The notes under the pieces are model-generated. The model saw only the letters and a program-made list of their open reading frames with translations, did no database searches and was not told the DNA's origin. Of a DNA stretch of 21,633 bases, positions 1 to 7,042 are shown piece by piece. This DNA is from Baffinella frigidus. Lineage: Eukaryota; Cryptophyceae; Cryptomonadales; Baffinellaceae. The DNA lies in the NCBI GenBank assembly GCA_026770585.1, contig MU646550.1:474028-495660 (forward strand), in the 5' to 3' direction. Position numbers and translations under genes: made by a program. Within the stretch, counting starts at the first letter, position 1. Each line of letters starts with the position of its first letter.

Positions 1-10
1 GGGGGGTTAC

Positions 11-81
11 TTCTGGATGAGCTCGTCGAGCTCCCTGCCGTTGCACCCATCGGTGATCTTGGCAATGCGCTCCTCGTCGAT
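11..81 (-). CDS. AAA+ ATPase lid exon (partial gene)
   Basis: Read on the minus strand, an exon starts after a CAG acceptor (82-84) and ends at a GTAACC donor (10-5). It is 71 nt: 23 codons plus 2 nt. It encodes IDEERIAKITDGCNGRELDE followed by LIQ. The pattern I-x-x-x-T-D-G-x-x-G-R-E-L matches the helical lid (sensor-2 region) after the ATPase core of AAA+ proteins, of the ATAD3-like or classic AAA type. Third codon positions are mostly G or C, which supports coding. If the donor is not used, the frame stops two codons later at TAA. The Walker motifs would be upstream in the gene and are not in the window. Truncated copies of this exon lie at 403-431, 799-845 and 1150-1196, so which copy is the working one is uncertain. 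The subfamily is an inference. Confidence 0.5.
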
Positions 82-255
82 CTGCGCACACGAGCGCGTT
101 AGACCAGTCAGAACAGTCGGCACACTTGTCAAGGCAGTCAGAGCGCTTCTAGTTAAGGCAGTCAGAGCGCGCTTGTCCGAGCAGTCAGGACACTCGTGAG
201 AACAGCCGGAACACGTGTGAAGAAAGCCCAGTCAGAACACAAGTCAGAACACCCA

Positions 256-408
256 TCGGGGACCCGCTACCGAGCGAGGACGGGACACGATTTTAAAAAC
301 TTTAACCTGAATCCTGAAGGAAATGGACTTTTAAAATGAAAAGCCAGGACCGGAATCCCGGTCCTGGCTGTCTTATATGTGCCGAGTTGGCTCGACAGCG
401 GTTCGCAA
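256..408 (+). repeat. Dispersed repeat, inverted copy at 6448-6592
   Basis: About 150 bp here, from CGCTACCGAGCGAGGACG to TTGGCTCGACAGCGG, recurs in reverse complement at 6448-6592 with high identity. Both contain GTGGACTTTTAAAATGAAAA-like sequence and the palindrome described at 342-369. The 6.4-kb copy directly follows the donor of a plus-strand exon (6374-6445), and the copy here directly precedes a truncated AAA+ exon copy at 403. Confidence 0.8.
342..369. repeat. Perfect 12-bp-arm hairpin in the dispersed repeat
   Basis: AGCCAGGACCGG and CCGGTCCTGGCT are perfect reverse complements separated by AATC. The 6.5-kb copy keeps the hairpin in shorter form (CAGGACCGG / CCGGTCCTG). Conservation of the stem in both copies suggests that the structure belongs to the element. 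Confidence 0.75.
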
Positions 409-431
409 TGCGCTCCTCGTCGATCTGCGCG
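403..431 (-). pseudogene. Truncated AAA+ exon copy 2
   Basis: On the minus strand this keeps the CAG acceptor and the first eight codons or so of the exon at 11-81 (QIDEERIA). It then runs into the dispersed repeat through GAACCGC. No donor or lid glycines remain. Confidence 0.55.
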
Positions 432-641
432 CACACGACAGACCACTTGTTAGAACAGTCACCACAGCCGGACCCCTTGTGAAGAAAGTCGCAGCACGTA
501 TACGCAGGACCTTGTTAGATCCGTGAGCACAGTCGGCACAGTCAGCATACGCATCCACTGGACAGCCACTGGTCGGCACAGCCAGCACACGGGTTAGACC
601 AGTCAGCACACTACACACGTCAGAACACAAGTCAGGACACC

Positions 642-735
642 CATCGGCCTCTGCCCCGTGGTCGAGGAGGAGATCCACCACTGCCACGCTACCCTGAGTC
701 GGAAATGCGTTGCCGTCCCTCCATCGTTGGACTTT
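642..735 (-). pseudogene. Ankyrin-repeat fragment
   Basis: The minus strand encodes GSVAVVDLLLDHGAEADG, which matches the second helix and loop of an ankyrin repeat (V-V-x-L-L-L-x-H-G-A). The first half of the repeat (RDGNAFPTQ) is unlike the usual DGxTPLHxAAxxGH. The fragment ends exactly at GATGGG followed by the minisatellite, the same breakpoint as in the AAA+ copies. It is too short to be a domain by itself and is probably a broken exon. Confidence 0.5.
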
Positions 736-798
736 GACAGCCAGCACACGCGTTAGACCAGTCAGAACACGACACACGTCAGAACACAAGTCAGAACC

Positions 799-845
799 CC
801 CATCGGTGATCTTCGAGATGCGCTCCTCGTCGATTTGTGAGCACA
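799..845 (-). pseudogene. Truncated AAA+ exon copy 3
   Basis: The minus strand encodes SQIDEERISKITDGG and then enters the minisatellite at GATGGG. Compared with the exon at 11-81, codon 7 changes from Ala to Ser. The acceptor is weakened, with ACAAATC in place of GCAGATC. The second half of the lid is missing. Confidence 0.55.
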
Positions 846-1149
846 CGACAGCCCACTTGTTAGAACAGTCACAACAGGCACATCACGTGTCAGAGCAGTC
901 AGAACAATATCTCTTGAGAACACTTGTCAGACCAGTGAGGAAAGTGAGGACAGCCATACATGTCTGCTCCAAAAAGGCAGAGCACCTGTCAGAACAGTCA
1001 GGACACCATCTCGTTATATCTTCGTATACGTTGTATACTCGGTGATATACGACTCTGGGTAGGTCCTGGGTAGGTCCCTCGAGATTATCTTCTCTCTCGT
1101 GTGACCTCCCCAACCAACCCTGAGTCTATCATCTCGGTGTATCTCGTTA

Positions 1150-1196
1150 TCCCATCGGTGAGCTTCGCGATGCAATCCTCGTCAATCTGCGCACAC
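1150..1196 (-). pseudogene. Truncated AAA+ exon copy 4
   Basis: The minus strand encodes AQIDEDCIAKLTDG after a CAG acceptor. Two codons differ from the R-containing version at 11-81. The copy stops at GATGGG and continues into unrelated AT-richer sequence. Confidence 0.5.
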
Positions 1197-1713
1197 GGGC
1201 GCGTTAGACCAGTCAGAACAGTCGGAACACTTGTCAAGGCAGTCAGAGCGCTTCTTGTCAAGGCAGTCAGATCGCTTCAGGTTAAGGCAGTCAGAGAGCG
1301 CCTGTCCGAGCAGGCAGGACACTCGTCAGAACAGCCAGCACAGTTACAACCCTTGTCAGGACACAACCCTTGTCAGGACACAACCCTTGTCAGGACAGTC
1401 CGAACACTCGTCCGAACGTGACCTTGTCACTCGTGAGGACACCAGATGGTGAACAGTCGGAACACTTGTCAAGGCAGTCAGAGCGCTTCGTGTTAAGGCA
1501 GTCAGAGAGCGCTTCGCTTGTCCGAGCAGTCAGGACGACACTCGTCAGAACAGCCAGCACAGTTACAACCCTTGTCAGGACACAACCCTTGTCAGGACAC
1601 AACCCTTGTCAGGACACAACCCTTGTCAGGACACAACCCTTGTCAGGACAGTCCGAACACTCGTCCGAACACGTGTCAGAACAGCCAGACGACTATCGCG
1701 TGATAACACTTTC

Positions 1714-1870
1714 ATAGGCCAACGGCCTGAAAATGGGGTAGTTAGGCATACGGCATTGCCTAGGACCTCCTACCGTAGGCCGAGGGATCCTAGGACCAAA
1801 AAGTCTCGGCCTACGGTAGGAGGTCCTAGGCAATCCCGTAGGCCTACCCATTTTCAAGCCGTTACCCCAT
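1714..1870. mobile_element. MITE family A, copy A1
   Basis: A nearly palindromic element of about 155 bp. The ends are GGCCAACGGCCTGAAAATGG and its complement (CCATTTTCAAGCCGTTACC). Inside each arm are GGGTAGTTAGGC-like sequence, GCATTGCCTAGGACCTCC and CTACCGTAGGCCGAGG. The centre is ACCAAAAAGT. Family A recurs at 7613, 11468 and 17420. There is no coding capacity, so it would depend on an enzyme encoded elsewhere. Confidence 0.8.
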
Positions 1871-1967
1871 TAACTTGCCAGAGAGTAGTCAGAGCACTAT
1901 CTCGCTATCAGGCAGAACACTCCCTGCACACGAGGGTGCGTCAGACTCCTGTTTCTGTTCCACTGGG

Positions 1968-2095
1968 CAGCCACCGCGGACTTGGGGAAACGGTCCATCT
2001 AAACGATTCTGGTACAGATCTTATCCCTTGCGTTGGGTCCCAAGGTCCATCTAAACGATTCTGGTACAGACCGTATCCCGTGCGTTGGGTCCCAA
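1968..2095. repeat. 52-bp tandem pair of a dispersed repeat
   Basis: GGTCCATCTAAACGATTCTG starts at 1992 and again at 2044. Each unit ends in GCGTTGGGTCCCAA, and there are few differences between them. The first unit with its left flank (GCAGCCACCG...) aligns with the reverse complement of 6672-6733, so the sequence is dispersed. Confidence 0.8.
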
Positions 2096-2454
2096 CAAGA
2101 ATCTCGCCCGGGAATCCGGGTGAAAAGGGCCACGGTGTCTGCTAAGTGGACCATGGACCAGGCAACTTCGGCGACGCTTCCTTGCTTCATCTCAGCAAAG
2201 ATGGTGTGTGCAAACGTGGCCACATTATCAGGAAAATGTTTCTTGAAGTATCGGGAGAGACTGTTTCTCACCAGCAGGAAGCTGTTTCTGGTTCGAACGC
2301 GTCCGGTCGGGCAACTGCTTTCACACAAAAGATCGCCAGGAAAGGAGTGCTCGTTGTCAGCAAACTGTATCAGGTTGGTTCCAGGGTTTGTAAACGTCAA
2401 ATTGGTGGGCCAGGGTTTGTAAACGTCAAAGGTTACAGGGTTTGTAAACGTCAA
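1999..2454 (-). CDS. Unrecognised open frame, possible exon
   Basis: This is an open frame of 151 codons on the minus strand. Its middle part (about 2110-2290) has natural protein composition, including the segments SLSRYFKKHFPDNVATFAH and AEMKQGSVAEVAWSMVHLAD. The first 25 codons lie in the GTTTGTAAACGTCAAA tandem repeat and the last 40 in the 52-bp tandem repeat, so only the middle is a serious candidate. A GTGAGA sequence at about 2271 could be a donor. The plus strand is open over the same stretch, which weakens the case. A related fragment near 6700-6735 keeps VHLA-x-T. I recognise no family. Confidence 0.3.
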   Translation of the reverse strand: MTFTNPVTFDVYKPWPTNLTFTNPGTNLIQFADNEHSFPGDLLCESSCPTGRVRTRNSFLLVRNSLSRYFKKHFPDNVATFAHTIFAEMKQGSVAEVAWSMVHLADTVALFTRIPGRDSCWDPTHGIRSVPESFRWTLGPNARDKICTRIV

Positions 2455-2463
2455 ATTGGTGGG
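2385..2463. repeat. Tandem GTTTGTAAACGTCAAA repeat
   Basis: GGTTTGTAAACGTCAAA occurs three times (about 2387, 2414 and 2439) with spacers GTTACA and TTGGTGGGCC. TTTGACGTTTACAAA is itself a near-palindrome. Confidence 0.85.
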
Positions 2464-2509
2464 CCCAAACAGACTGAGACAGAGCGAGAACGCCTCTGGG
2501 ATACCCGTC

Positions 2510-2735
2510 CTCGCCCCCTCTCTCCTCCCTCCACTCTCCTCTCTCTCCTCTCTCTCCTCTCTCTCCTCTCTCTCCTCTCCCGCCTCTCTCTCCTCTCCCG
2601 CCTCTCTCTCCTCTCACGCCTCTCTCTCCTCTCTCTCCTCTCCCGCCTCTCTCTCCTCTCTCTCCCCTCCCTCCCCTCCCTCTCCCTCTCTCCCTCCTCC
2701 CTCCGCGCGCCTCTCCCTCCTCTCTCCCCCGGGGG
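2510..2735. repeat. CT-rich microsatellite (TCTCTCC / CTCCCGC)
   Basis: An almost pure pyrimidine tract built from CTCTCTCCT with CTCCCGC variants. On the minus strand it is a GA-rich purine tract directly after the GTGAGT donor of the exon at 2747-2836, so it would be in the first part of an intron. Long frames through it (Ser/Leu or Arg/Gly repeats) are artefacts. Confidence 0.95.
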
Positions 2736-2746
2736 GCGACACTCAC

Positions 2747-2836
2747 GTCAGGCGTCTCGCCGCTCTCAAGAATCTCCTTCACATCCTCGACCGTCGGCTC
2801 GTCCTTGCCTGCACATTCCCACGGCGCCATGGTCAT
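2747..2836 (-). CDS. Short exon with start codon and GTGAGT donor
   Basis: On the minus strand ATGACCATGGCGCCG opens a 30-codon frame: MTMAPWECAGKDEPTVEDVK followed by EILESGETPD. The frame ends at GAC|GTGAGT, a strong donor in phase 0. It is acidic and hydrophilic, and its codons are mostly G or C at the third position. The segment PTVEDVKEIL is reminiscent of the helix of acidic ribosomal P proteins, but the flanks do not match, so I do not assign it. The frame stays open upstream of the ATG, so this could be an internal exon. Two further ATGACCATGGC copies lie at about 2941-2952 (minus) and 3007-3017 (plus). No downstream exon was identified beyond the microsatellite. Confidence 0.5.
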
Positions 2837-2927
2837 TTCCCTTCCATGTGTACCCGCGTGGCACAGCACGACTTGCCGCACTGCACACACATCCTCACGC
2901 CGACTGCGTTGCCACCCGGTACCCACT

Positions 2928-3028
2928 AAAGGCACGAGGGGCCATGGTCATTGTTCTTCCAACCGCGCTCGGAGCCGGACGACTACGGTCCGCTACCAAC
3001 CTAGCAAATGACCATGGCCTTTAGCGGG
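2928..3028. repeat. Inverted pair of ATGACCATGGC start-like segments
   Basis: ATGACCATGGCCCC...GCCTTTAGTGGG on the minus strand (about 2952-2926) and ATGACCATGGCCTTTAGCGG on the plus strand (3007-3026) face each other. The first eleven bases match the start of the exon ending at 2836. Both frames close within about 20 codons. Confidence 0.6.
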
Positions 3029-3282
3029 GGGCATCGACTTTTGGACGGCGGCACAGTGCGGGCCTGAAAAGATGCTTGGGCGAGTTCTGAAAGAAAAAGA
3101 GCATTTCTGTTGGAAGGGTCCGTTCCCTGCGATTCTCCCCCCCACACACTTTGAAAAGCGGTGGAGAGAGCCCACCAGCCCTCTGAAACGAGGTGCGTTG
3201 ATCGTTTCGCAAACCCCCGATTTGACCAGATTCGATTTGCACCAGGGGAGTAGCGTCGCACGAGACACCCAGAGAGAGAGAG

Positions 3283-3365
3283 AGAGAACTTTACGACTAC
3301 CAACCCGGCCGCCAGCATGCACCCCCACCGAGGCCCCACCGAGACAGTGGTTGAGCAGGACCTAG
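3283..3365 (-). repeat. Retroposon-like tail, copy 1
   Basis: On the minus strand, GTCCTGCTCAAC...GCCTCGGTGGGGGTGCATGC is followed by GCGGCCGGGTTGGTAGTCGTAAAGT and then a CTCTCTC microsatellite. The same order occurs at 11164-11315 and, in part, at 11780-11833. A fixed 3' unique segment ending in (A)ATAAAG plus a simple repeat is typical of SINE-like tails. No polymerase III A or B box could be identified with confidence. Confidence 0.5.
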
Positions 3366-3478
3366 AGAGAGAGGTCGTGTGCGTGCACCGCACCCCCTGC
3401 GGGACAAATCCACCAACCCCAAACCCACAAAATACTAGCTATGTCTAACTAAAACTGGGCTCAATATAAAACACATTT

Positions 3479-3566
3479 AGAGCAGAAAGTCCAGTACAAA
3501 AGGGCAACTACAATTCTTTTGTGGCGAGCCCAGTTATACCCAGGCAGAGCTAGAAATACTGCACGT
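3479..3566. repeat. Dispersed repeat shared with 9088-9160
   Basis: AGAGCAGAAAGTCCAGTACA...GGCGAGCC...CAGGCAGAGCTA aligns with AGAGCAGAAATCCAGTACAC...GACGAGCC...CAGGCAGAGCTA at 9088-9160. Part of the latter (AGAAACCTTTACGACGAGCC) also occurs at 6300-6319. Confidence 0.65.
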
Positions 3567-3626
3567 CGGGGAGGGGGGGGGCAGTGGATGGACGAAGCAA
3601 TGGAGGCCACCAGACCTCAGAGTGCA

Positions 3627-3677
3627 ACTAGGTCGACCTTTCCGGGCTTTTCGACTAGGTCGACCTTTCCGGGCTTT
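3627..3677. repeat. 27-bp direct tandem pair
   Basis: ACTAGGTCGACCTTTCCGGG followed by CTTT occurs twice, at 3627 and 3654, separated by TCG and identical over 24 bp. Confidence 0.9.
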
Positions 3678-3824
3678 GCGGGTCCCTGGATTTGTACTCA
3701 ACCCGCCGGAAATCCGACGGGCGTTTGAACCATTCTCGTACTATTTTCAGGGACTTGAAGGAGGCAACGTCGCCGAATGAGGCTGGAGGGGTGGGTACCG
3801 CCCATGCGTGCTAGAATGTACGCC

Positions 3825-4423
3825 GCCATGTATCCATCCCCCCCGCGCAGACGCAGCGGCTGTTGTGCCGCAGCCCTGCTCCTCCACGCCCCCAGTTCAG
3901 GAGGTCCGCGTAGCACGCTTTTGACTAGTTTCAGGCTGCTGTGGAGCGGATGTTCCCGGGGTTAGTTGCCGTTCAGGGACAGCCCCTGCAAGGGTTAGCC
4001 GAGAGTCGCACGGGGGACTCTCTACGCCTAAGTGCTGACCGCACCCAGTTGCGACCTACCCACGGATCGCCTCGGGAGGCCGGCACGTCGTCGAACAGCC
4101 TCCCGTACAACGTCCAACGAAGCGCCCCTACCCGTCCCATCCAGCACGATGTCCGCCCTACCAGGATCCCTAAGCTCGCACGGGGAGGCAGCGGATCACC
4201 TGAGTCCCGTCCCCACAACCCCGCTCCACCCAGGATGCGCGGCCAACCCCCCCTCCCGCAGCACTCCTCCCCACGCGGCGGCGACCTCCAAAGACGCCAA
4301 ACAGAGCACGACGGCAGCAGCGCCGCGCATACCGACCATTTCCCCGCTACTGGAGGCCTCTTGACCTTTGATCTCCGCTGCCGGAGAGTACTCGGCGCCC
4401 GGCTAGGATTTCGACCGTTCTGA
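3825..4423 (+). pseudogene. Decayed GC-rich coding region, function unknown
   Basis: This stretch has protein-like composition in more than one plus-strand frame, as in a frameshifted gene. From 3935, after TTTCAG, the frame reads AAVERMFPGLVAVQGQPLQG and runs open to 4423. Upstream the same frame has a TAG four codons earlier. In another frame a Ser/Pro/Thr/Ala-rich stretch runs to TGA at 4362-4364 and includes SALPGSLSSHGEAADHLSPV. Either TTTCAG is a true acceptor, or this is the broken N-terminal part of a retroelement gag-like protein. No zinc knuckle or catalytic motif is visible. Confidence 0.3.
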
Positions 4424-4663
4424 GTGACCTAGCACCTCACACAATGGATCCACTGAGCCGCTCTCGCCGGATTCCCGCGTCTATCCCACAGCTCGACCGG
4501 GGGCCGAGGACGGGGGCTGCGGGGGCGGGCGCTGCTGCGCTCCTGGTGAGGCGAGGGAGAAGGAAAGCCTCAGCGAGTGCGGTCCCTTTTAGTCAACTCC
4601 AAATAAGCCGGAACCGTATCGGTCTTTTGCGCGTTTTTGACCACTTTCGTTTGTACCACGAAA

Positions 4664-4685
4664 ACCCAAATCCGGTCTTCACGCC
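4664..4685. repeat. 22-bp segment with an exact inverted copy at 6278-6299
   Basis: ACCCAAATCCGGTCTTCACG followed by CC here is the exact reverse complement of 6278-6299. It lies 20 bp before the start codon of the ORF at 4705. Confidence 0.8.
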
Positions 4686-4704
4686 GATTTAGACCAAAAG
4701 TAAA

Positions 4705-4992
4705 ATGCGCAGATGCGACGGCGAGGTGGGGCCAAGGCGCTCGGTCGTGCTCAGCGTGTGCCGCCACGTGGTCACGCTCGTCGCGCTGCACGCGGCCTTC
4801 GCGAGCGCATCGCCAACACCGGCAGCCACGACCCACCCAGCTGCCAGCACAACGCGAGTGGGTGCAGCGGCAGGCGTGGCGGCGGGGGCGGGGGCGGGGG
4901 CGGGGGATGCTGGACATAAGCTCGAGTTCGCGAAGCGGAAAGTGGGGCAGCGGAACATCACAATAGTGCACGAAAAGATCGGGCAGCGGTAA
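4705..4992 (+). CDS. Possible secreted small protein or first exon
   Basis: A frame of 95 codons starts at AAAATGCGC. A basic N-terminus (MRRCDGEVGPRR) is followed by a hydrophobic stretch, SVVLSVCRHVVTLVALHAAF, and then ASASPTPA, which resembles a signal peptide with an Ala-x-Ala cleavage site near residue 35-40. A Thr/Ala/Pro linker, a Gly/Ala repeat (GAGAGAG, residues about 61-67) and a basic C-terminus (FAKRKVGQRNITIVHEKIGQ) follow. Codons are strongly G/C at the third position. The frame stops at CGGTAA, but CAGCG|GTAACC could be a donor; a CAG at 5017-5019 would then continue the frame for about 16 codons to TAG at about 5066. That intron of about 31 nt would be unusually short. No family recognised. 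Confidence 0.4.
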   Translation: MRRCDGEVGPRRSVVLSVCRHVVTLVALHAAFASASPTPAATTHPAASTTRVGAAAGVAAGAGAGAGDAGHKLEFAKRKVGQRNITIVHEKIGQR

Positions 4993-5119
4993 CCTCCCCC
5001 TTTTTGGGTCTTTGATCAGTACGCAACCGTACAAAAGTGTCCAGGACAACAGGGCACACGTCATTTAGACCCAGGCAGGCCCTAGGGCTCCTAGCACCGC
5101 GTCTTTTGTACGAGCCCAA

Positions 5120-5526
5120 CCCCCGCGGCAAACATAACCCGAATTCCTGTGTCACAGGGCTAATCACCCCCTAGGACCGTCCAGTAGGCCGATCCCGAGG
5201 GCCCTGGGGTGTTCCAAGGAGGGGGTGCGTTGCTTTACCACACGAGGCTGCCCATGCGAACAGAATAAAAGGGACTTTTAAAGTTTTGTGGGGAAATGAT
5301 CACGGATAAGGTAACCGACCGACCGCTCAGCGGGCGGAAACGTGATCATTTCCTCACAAAACTTTAAAAGTCCCTTTTATTCTGTTCGCCTGGGTAGCCT
5401 CGTGTGGTAAAGCAACGCACCCCCTCCTTGGAACACCCCAGGGCCCTCGGGATCGGCCTACTGGACGGTCCTAGGGGGGTGATTTGCCCTGTGACACAGG
5501 AATTCGGGTTATGTGTGCCGCGGGGG
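5120..5526. mobile_element. 407-bp foldback element
   Basis: Arms 5120-5304 and 5341-5526 are nearly perfect reverse complements. The left arm begins CCCCCGCGGCAAACATAACC and passes through CACCCCCTAGGACCGTCCAG, GGAGGGGGTGCGTTGC and GACTTTTAAAGTTTTGTGGG to GATCACG. The loop (about 36 nt) contains GGATAAGGTAACCGACCGAC, similar to the end of family B. The outer flank CGAGCCCAACCCCCGCGGCA also precedes the foldback at 7790 (CGAGCCCAACCCCCGCAGCA), so both may use a similar target or be nested in one larger repeat. It has no ORF of note. Confidence 0.85.
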
Positions 5527-5981
5527 ATTTCCGCTGAACATCCTCCCCGTGCGATTCGTATAACCTCTCGAGGCTGGCCGTGGCCTTTTTCTTAAATGTT
5601 GGTCTTACGCTCGCGTCCAGGATTTGTACTGGAATTGGCACGTTGCTCTACGAAATTCAGTAGTGCAACGTGACCAACCCCATCCACGAAAGTCTGGAGG
5701 AAGGGGGAAAATATTTTAAAACGTATGTGGGTACGGTATTGACTTTTGAAAGCCATTGCCCTTGAGGGAAAATTGACTTTTGGCAACCCTTCGAAGACTC
5801 TGGCGTGGATACAACGTCTCTAAAAGAGGTTTTTACACAGCCCGTTTGAAGGTTTCTTCCCGAGTTGGAAGCGGTTCTACAGCTCCCAACTCAGGAAGCA
5901 ACACGTTCTTCCCGGTTAACTTTTCAAGTGCTTTTTGCTGGCTTTCTCCTAAAATCACTTTCCAAGTCAATCAGGGAAGTC
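5527..5981. other. No gene seen; small hairpins only
   Basis: No convincing coding frame was found. A hairpin at 5635-5677 has arms TTGGCACGTTGC and GCAACGTGACCAA, with CTAC/GTAG pairing inside the loop. ATTGACTTTTGAAAGCC and ATTGACTTTTGGCAACC near 5738 and 5770 are diverged direct repeats. An imperfect hairpin (GAGTTGGAAGC / GCTCCCAACTC) lies at about 5864-5893. Confidence 0.6.
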
Positions 5982-6177
5982 TGTAGGGTTGACAAAAGGG
6001 CCACGATTCGCGCAGAGTGGGACGTCACCTCGTAACATTATCATGCCGTATTATCATGCCACCTCGCGAACTCAAGTGATTCGTAACCAGGTGGGACGCT
6101 GCGGGGAGCGCGAGCCTGGCCCAGCCCCGCGTGCCATTCTGATGCCCCCGAATCGCGGCCCTTTTGTAAAACCTACA
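5982..6177. mobile_element. MITE-like element with about 29-bp terminal inverted repeats
   Basis: Left end TGTAGGGTTGACAAAAGGGC...CACGATTCG (5982-6010) pairs with right end CGAATCGCGGCCCTTTTGTA...AACCTACA (6149-6177) with about three mismatches. The interior holds a TTATCATGCC direct pair and GGTGGGACGCTGCGGGGAGC, which resembles 6346-6378. It does not carry the CCTAGG core of families A-D. Confidence 0.65.
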
Positions 6178-6228
6178 AGTGCCTGCGTAAAAAGTCAGAC
6201 ACTTGTACGTTTAGAGATTCGCGTCGAG

Positions 6229-6253
6229 TGTGATGTCACCGCGCGACATCACA
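6229..6253. repeat. 9-bp-arm hairpin
   Basis: TGTGATGTC and GACATCACA flank a 7-nt ACCGCGC loop. A further TGTGATGT copy follows at 6256. Confidence 0.7.
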
Positions 6254-6373
6254 ACTGTGATGTACCGTAGGGCCTACGGCGTGAAGACCGGATTTGGGTA
6301 GAAACCTTTACGACGAGCCACGAGGTGAATCACGGTGTTCGGGACCAGGTGGGACCACGCGGGGGGCGCGAGT

Positions 6374-6445
6374 CTGGATGAGGAGTTGAAGGACGACGGG
6401 CCCGCGCAGCTGCGCTCCGCGATGATCATCCTGGCGTCGGTCGCG
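6374..6445 (+). CDS. Exon fragment ending QLRSAMIILASVA, copy 1
   Basis: The plus strand reads LDEELKDDGPAQLRSAMIIL then ASVA and meets a donor at GCG|GTACCG (6446). The last 13 codons recur at 7045-7083 with six nucleotide differences, five of them at third positions (TCC/TCT, ATC/ATT, CTG/CTC, GCG/GCC, TCG/TCC) and only one replacement (Ala to Thr). That pattern indicates past selection on the protein. The acceptor is not clear; the sequence upstream resembles 6088-6120. The amphipathic LRSxMIILASVA helix gives no family call. Confidence 0.55.
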
Positions 6446-6447
6446 GT

Positions 6448-6592
6448 ACCGCTGTCGAGCCAACTCGGCACATCTAAGACAGTCAGGACCGGGATTCCGG
6501 TCCTGGTTTTTCATTTTAAAAGTCCACTCCCTTGAGGATTCAGGTGAATTTTTTAACAATTGTGTCTCGTCCTCGCTCGGTAGCGGACACCC
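6448..6592 (-). repeat. Dispersed repeat, inverted copy of 256-408
   Basis: Reverse complement of 256-408 with high identity, including the CCGGTCCTG hairpin. It begins immediately after the exon donor at 6446, so it would be the first part of that intron. Confidence 0.8.
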
Positions 6593-6664
6593 CACCCACC
6601 CAGCAGCGACCGAGGATGTTTCCCCCCGGATTATCGGGGGAAATTTCGATTGGCATGTACAGCA

Positions 6665-6735
6665 ATGGACAAGATTCTAGTACAAATCGTTGAGATGGAC
6701 TGCATCCGTGAAGACCTCGGTGGCTGCTAAGTGGA
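6665..6735. repeat. Diverged copy of the 1968-2160 repeat
   Basis: Read in reverse, GCAGCCACCGAGGTCTTCAC...GTCCATCTCAACGATTTGTA aligns with 1970-2015. Read forward, CTCGGTGGCTGCTAAGTGGA also matches CACGGTGTCTGCTAAGTGGA at 2132. The unit therefore occurs in both orientations near 2 kb. Confidence 0.55.
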
Positions 6736-6758
6736 CAGCGGACTTTGAAGGCATTTTG

Positions 6759-6852
6759 AATACCCCCCTAGTGAATAGTCCCTAGGCCCTACGGTAGGCA
6801 ATACCGTAGGGATATAGGGGGTTTCCTACGGATAAGGTAACGGACAGGAACT
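6759..6852. mobile_element. MITE family B, copy B1
   Basis: ATACCCCCTAG at the left pairs with ATAGGGGGT at the right. The centre is CCCTACGGTAGGCAATACCG followed by TAGGG. The downstream end is CCTACGGATAAGGTAACGGA. The same CCTACGGATAAGGTAACGGA end occurs at 18252-18271. Confidence 0.65.
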
Positions 6853-7042
6853 CCCACCCCGAGACCCGAGACCCGAAACCCGAAACCCTGAGCCCTCTGA
6901 GAAATGAATTTATTAATGGGATTAAGAGCAAACGAAACCTCAACTATAATCACTTAAGAAGATAAGGGAAGTTACTATAATCACTTAGGAAGATAGGGGA
7001 AACGCAATAATTTTACATTATCCCAACAAATGTAAGAATTAG

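Larger units (their letters stand above)
85..1700. repeat. Minisatellite based on GTCAGAACAC / GGCAGTCAGAGCGCTT
   Basis: Degenerate tandem units of 10-20 bp, mostly variants of GTCAGAACACTTGT and AAGGCAGTCAGAGCGCTT, fill most of this span. They are interrupted by exon fragments. A block of about 220-240 bp is itself duplicated (about 1200-1420 and 1450-1680): each copy begins with GTCGGAACACTTGTCAAGGC and ends in a run of a 17-bp unit (CTTGTCAGGACACAACC), two to three units in the first block and five to six in the second. The long open frames here on both strands come from the repeat and are not credible proteins. On the minus strand the array lies just upstream of AAA+ exon copies, so it may be intronic. 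Confidence 0.85.

Noticed and set aside
1340-1660. CRISPR-like array
   Set aside because: The 17-bp units follow each other without spacers of unique sequence, the unit drifts, and the surroundings are eukaryotic. It is a minisatellite.
2285-2310. GGTTCGAAC as a tRNA T-loop (B box)
   Set aside because: No cloverleaf can be drawn around it: no matching acceptor stem, anticodon arm or A box in the right place.
2146-3024. Long plus-strand frame of 292 codons
   Set aside because: More than a third of it is the CT microsatellite, and another part is the GTTTGTAAACG tandem repeat. A clean exon lies on the other strand at 2747-2836.
4570-5064. Minus-strand frame of 164 codons opposite the ORF at 4705
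   Set aside because: Arg/Pro-rich low-complexity translation of a GC-rich stretch. The plus frame has a better start context and a signal-peptide-like N-terminus, though neither is proven.
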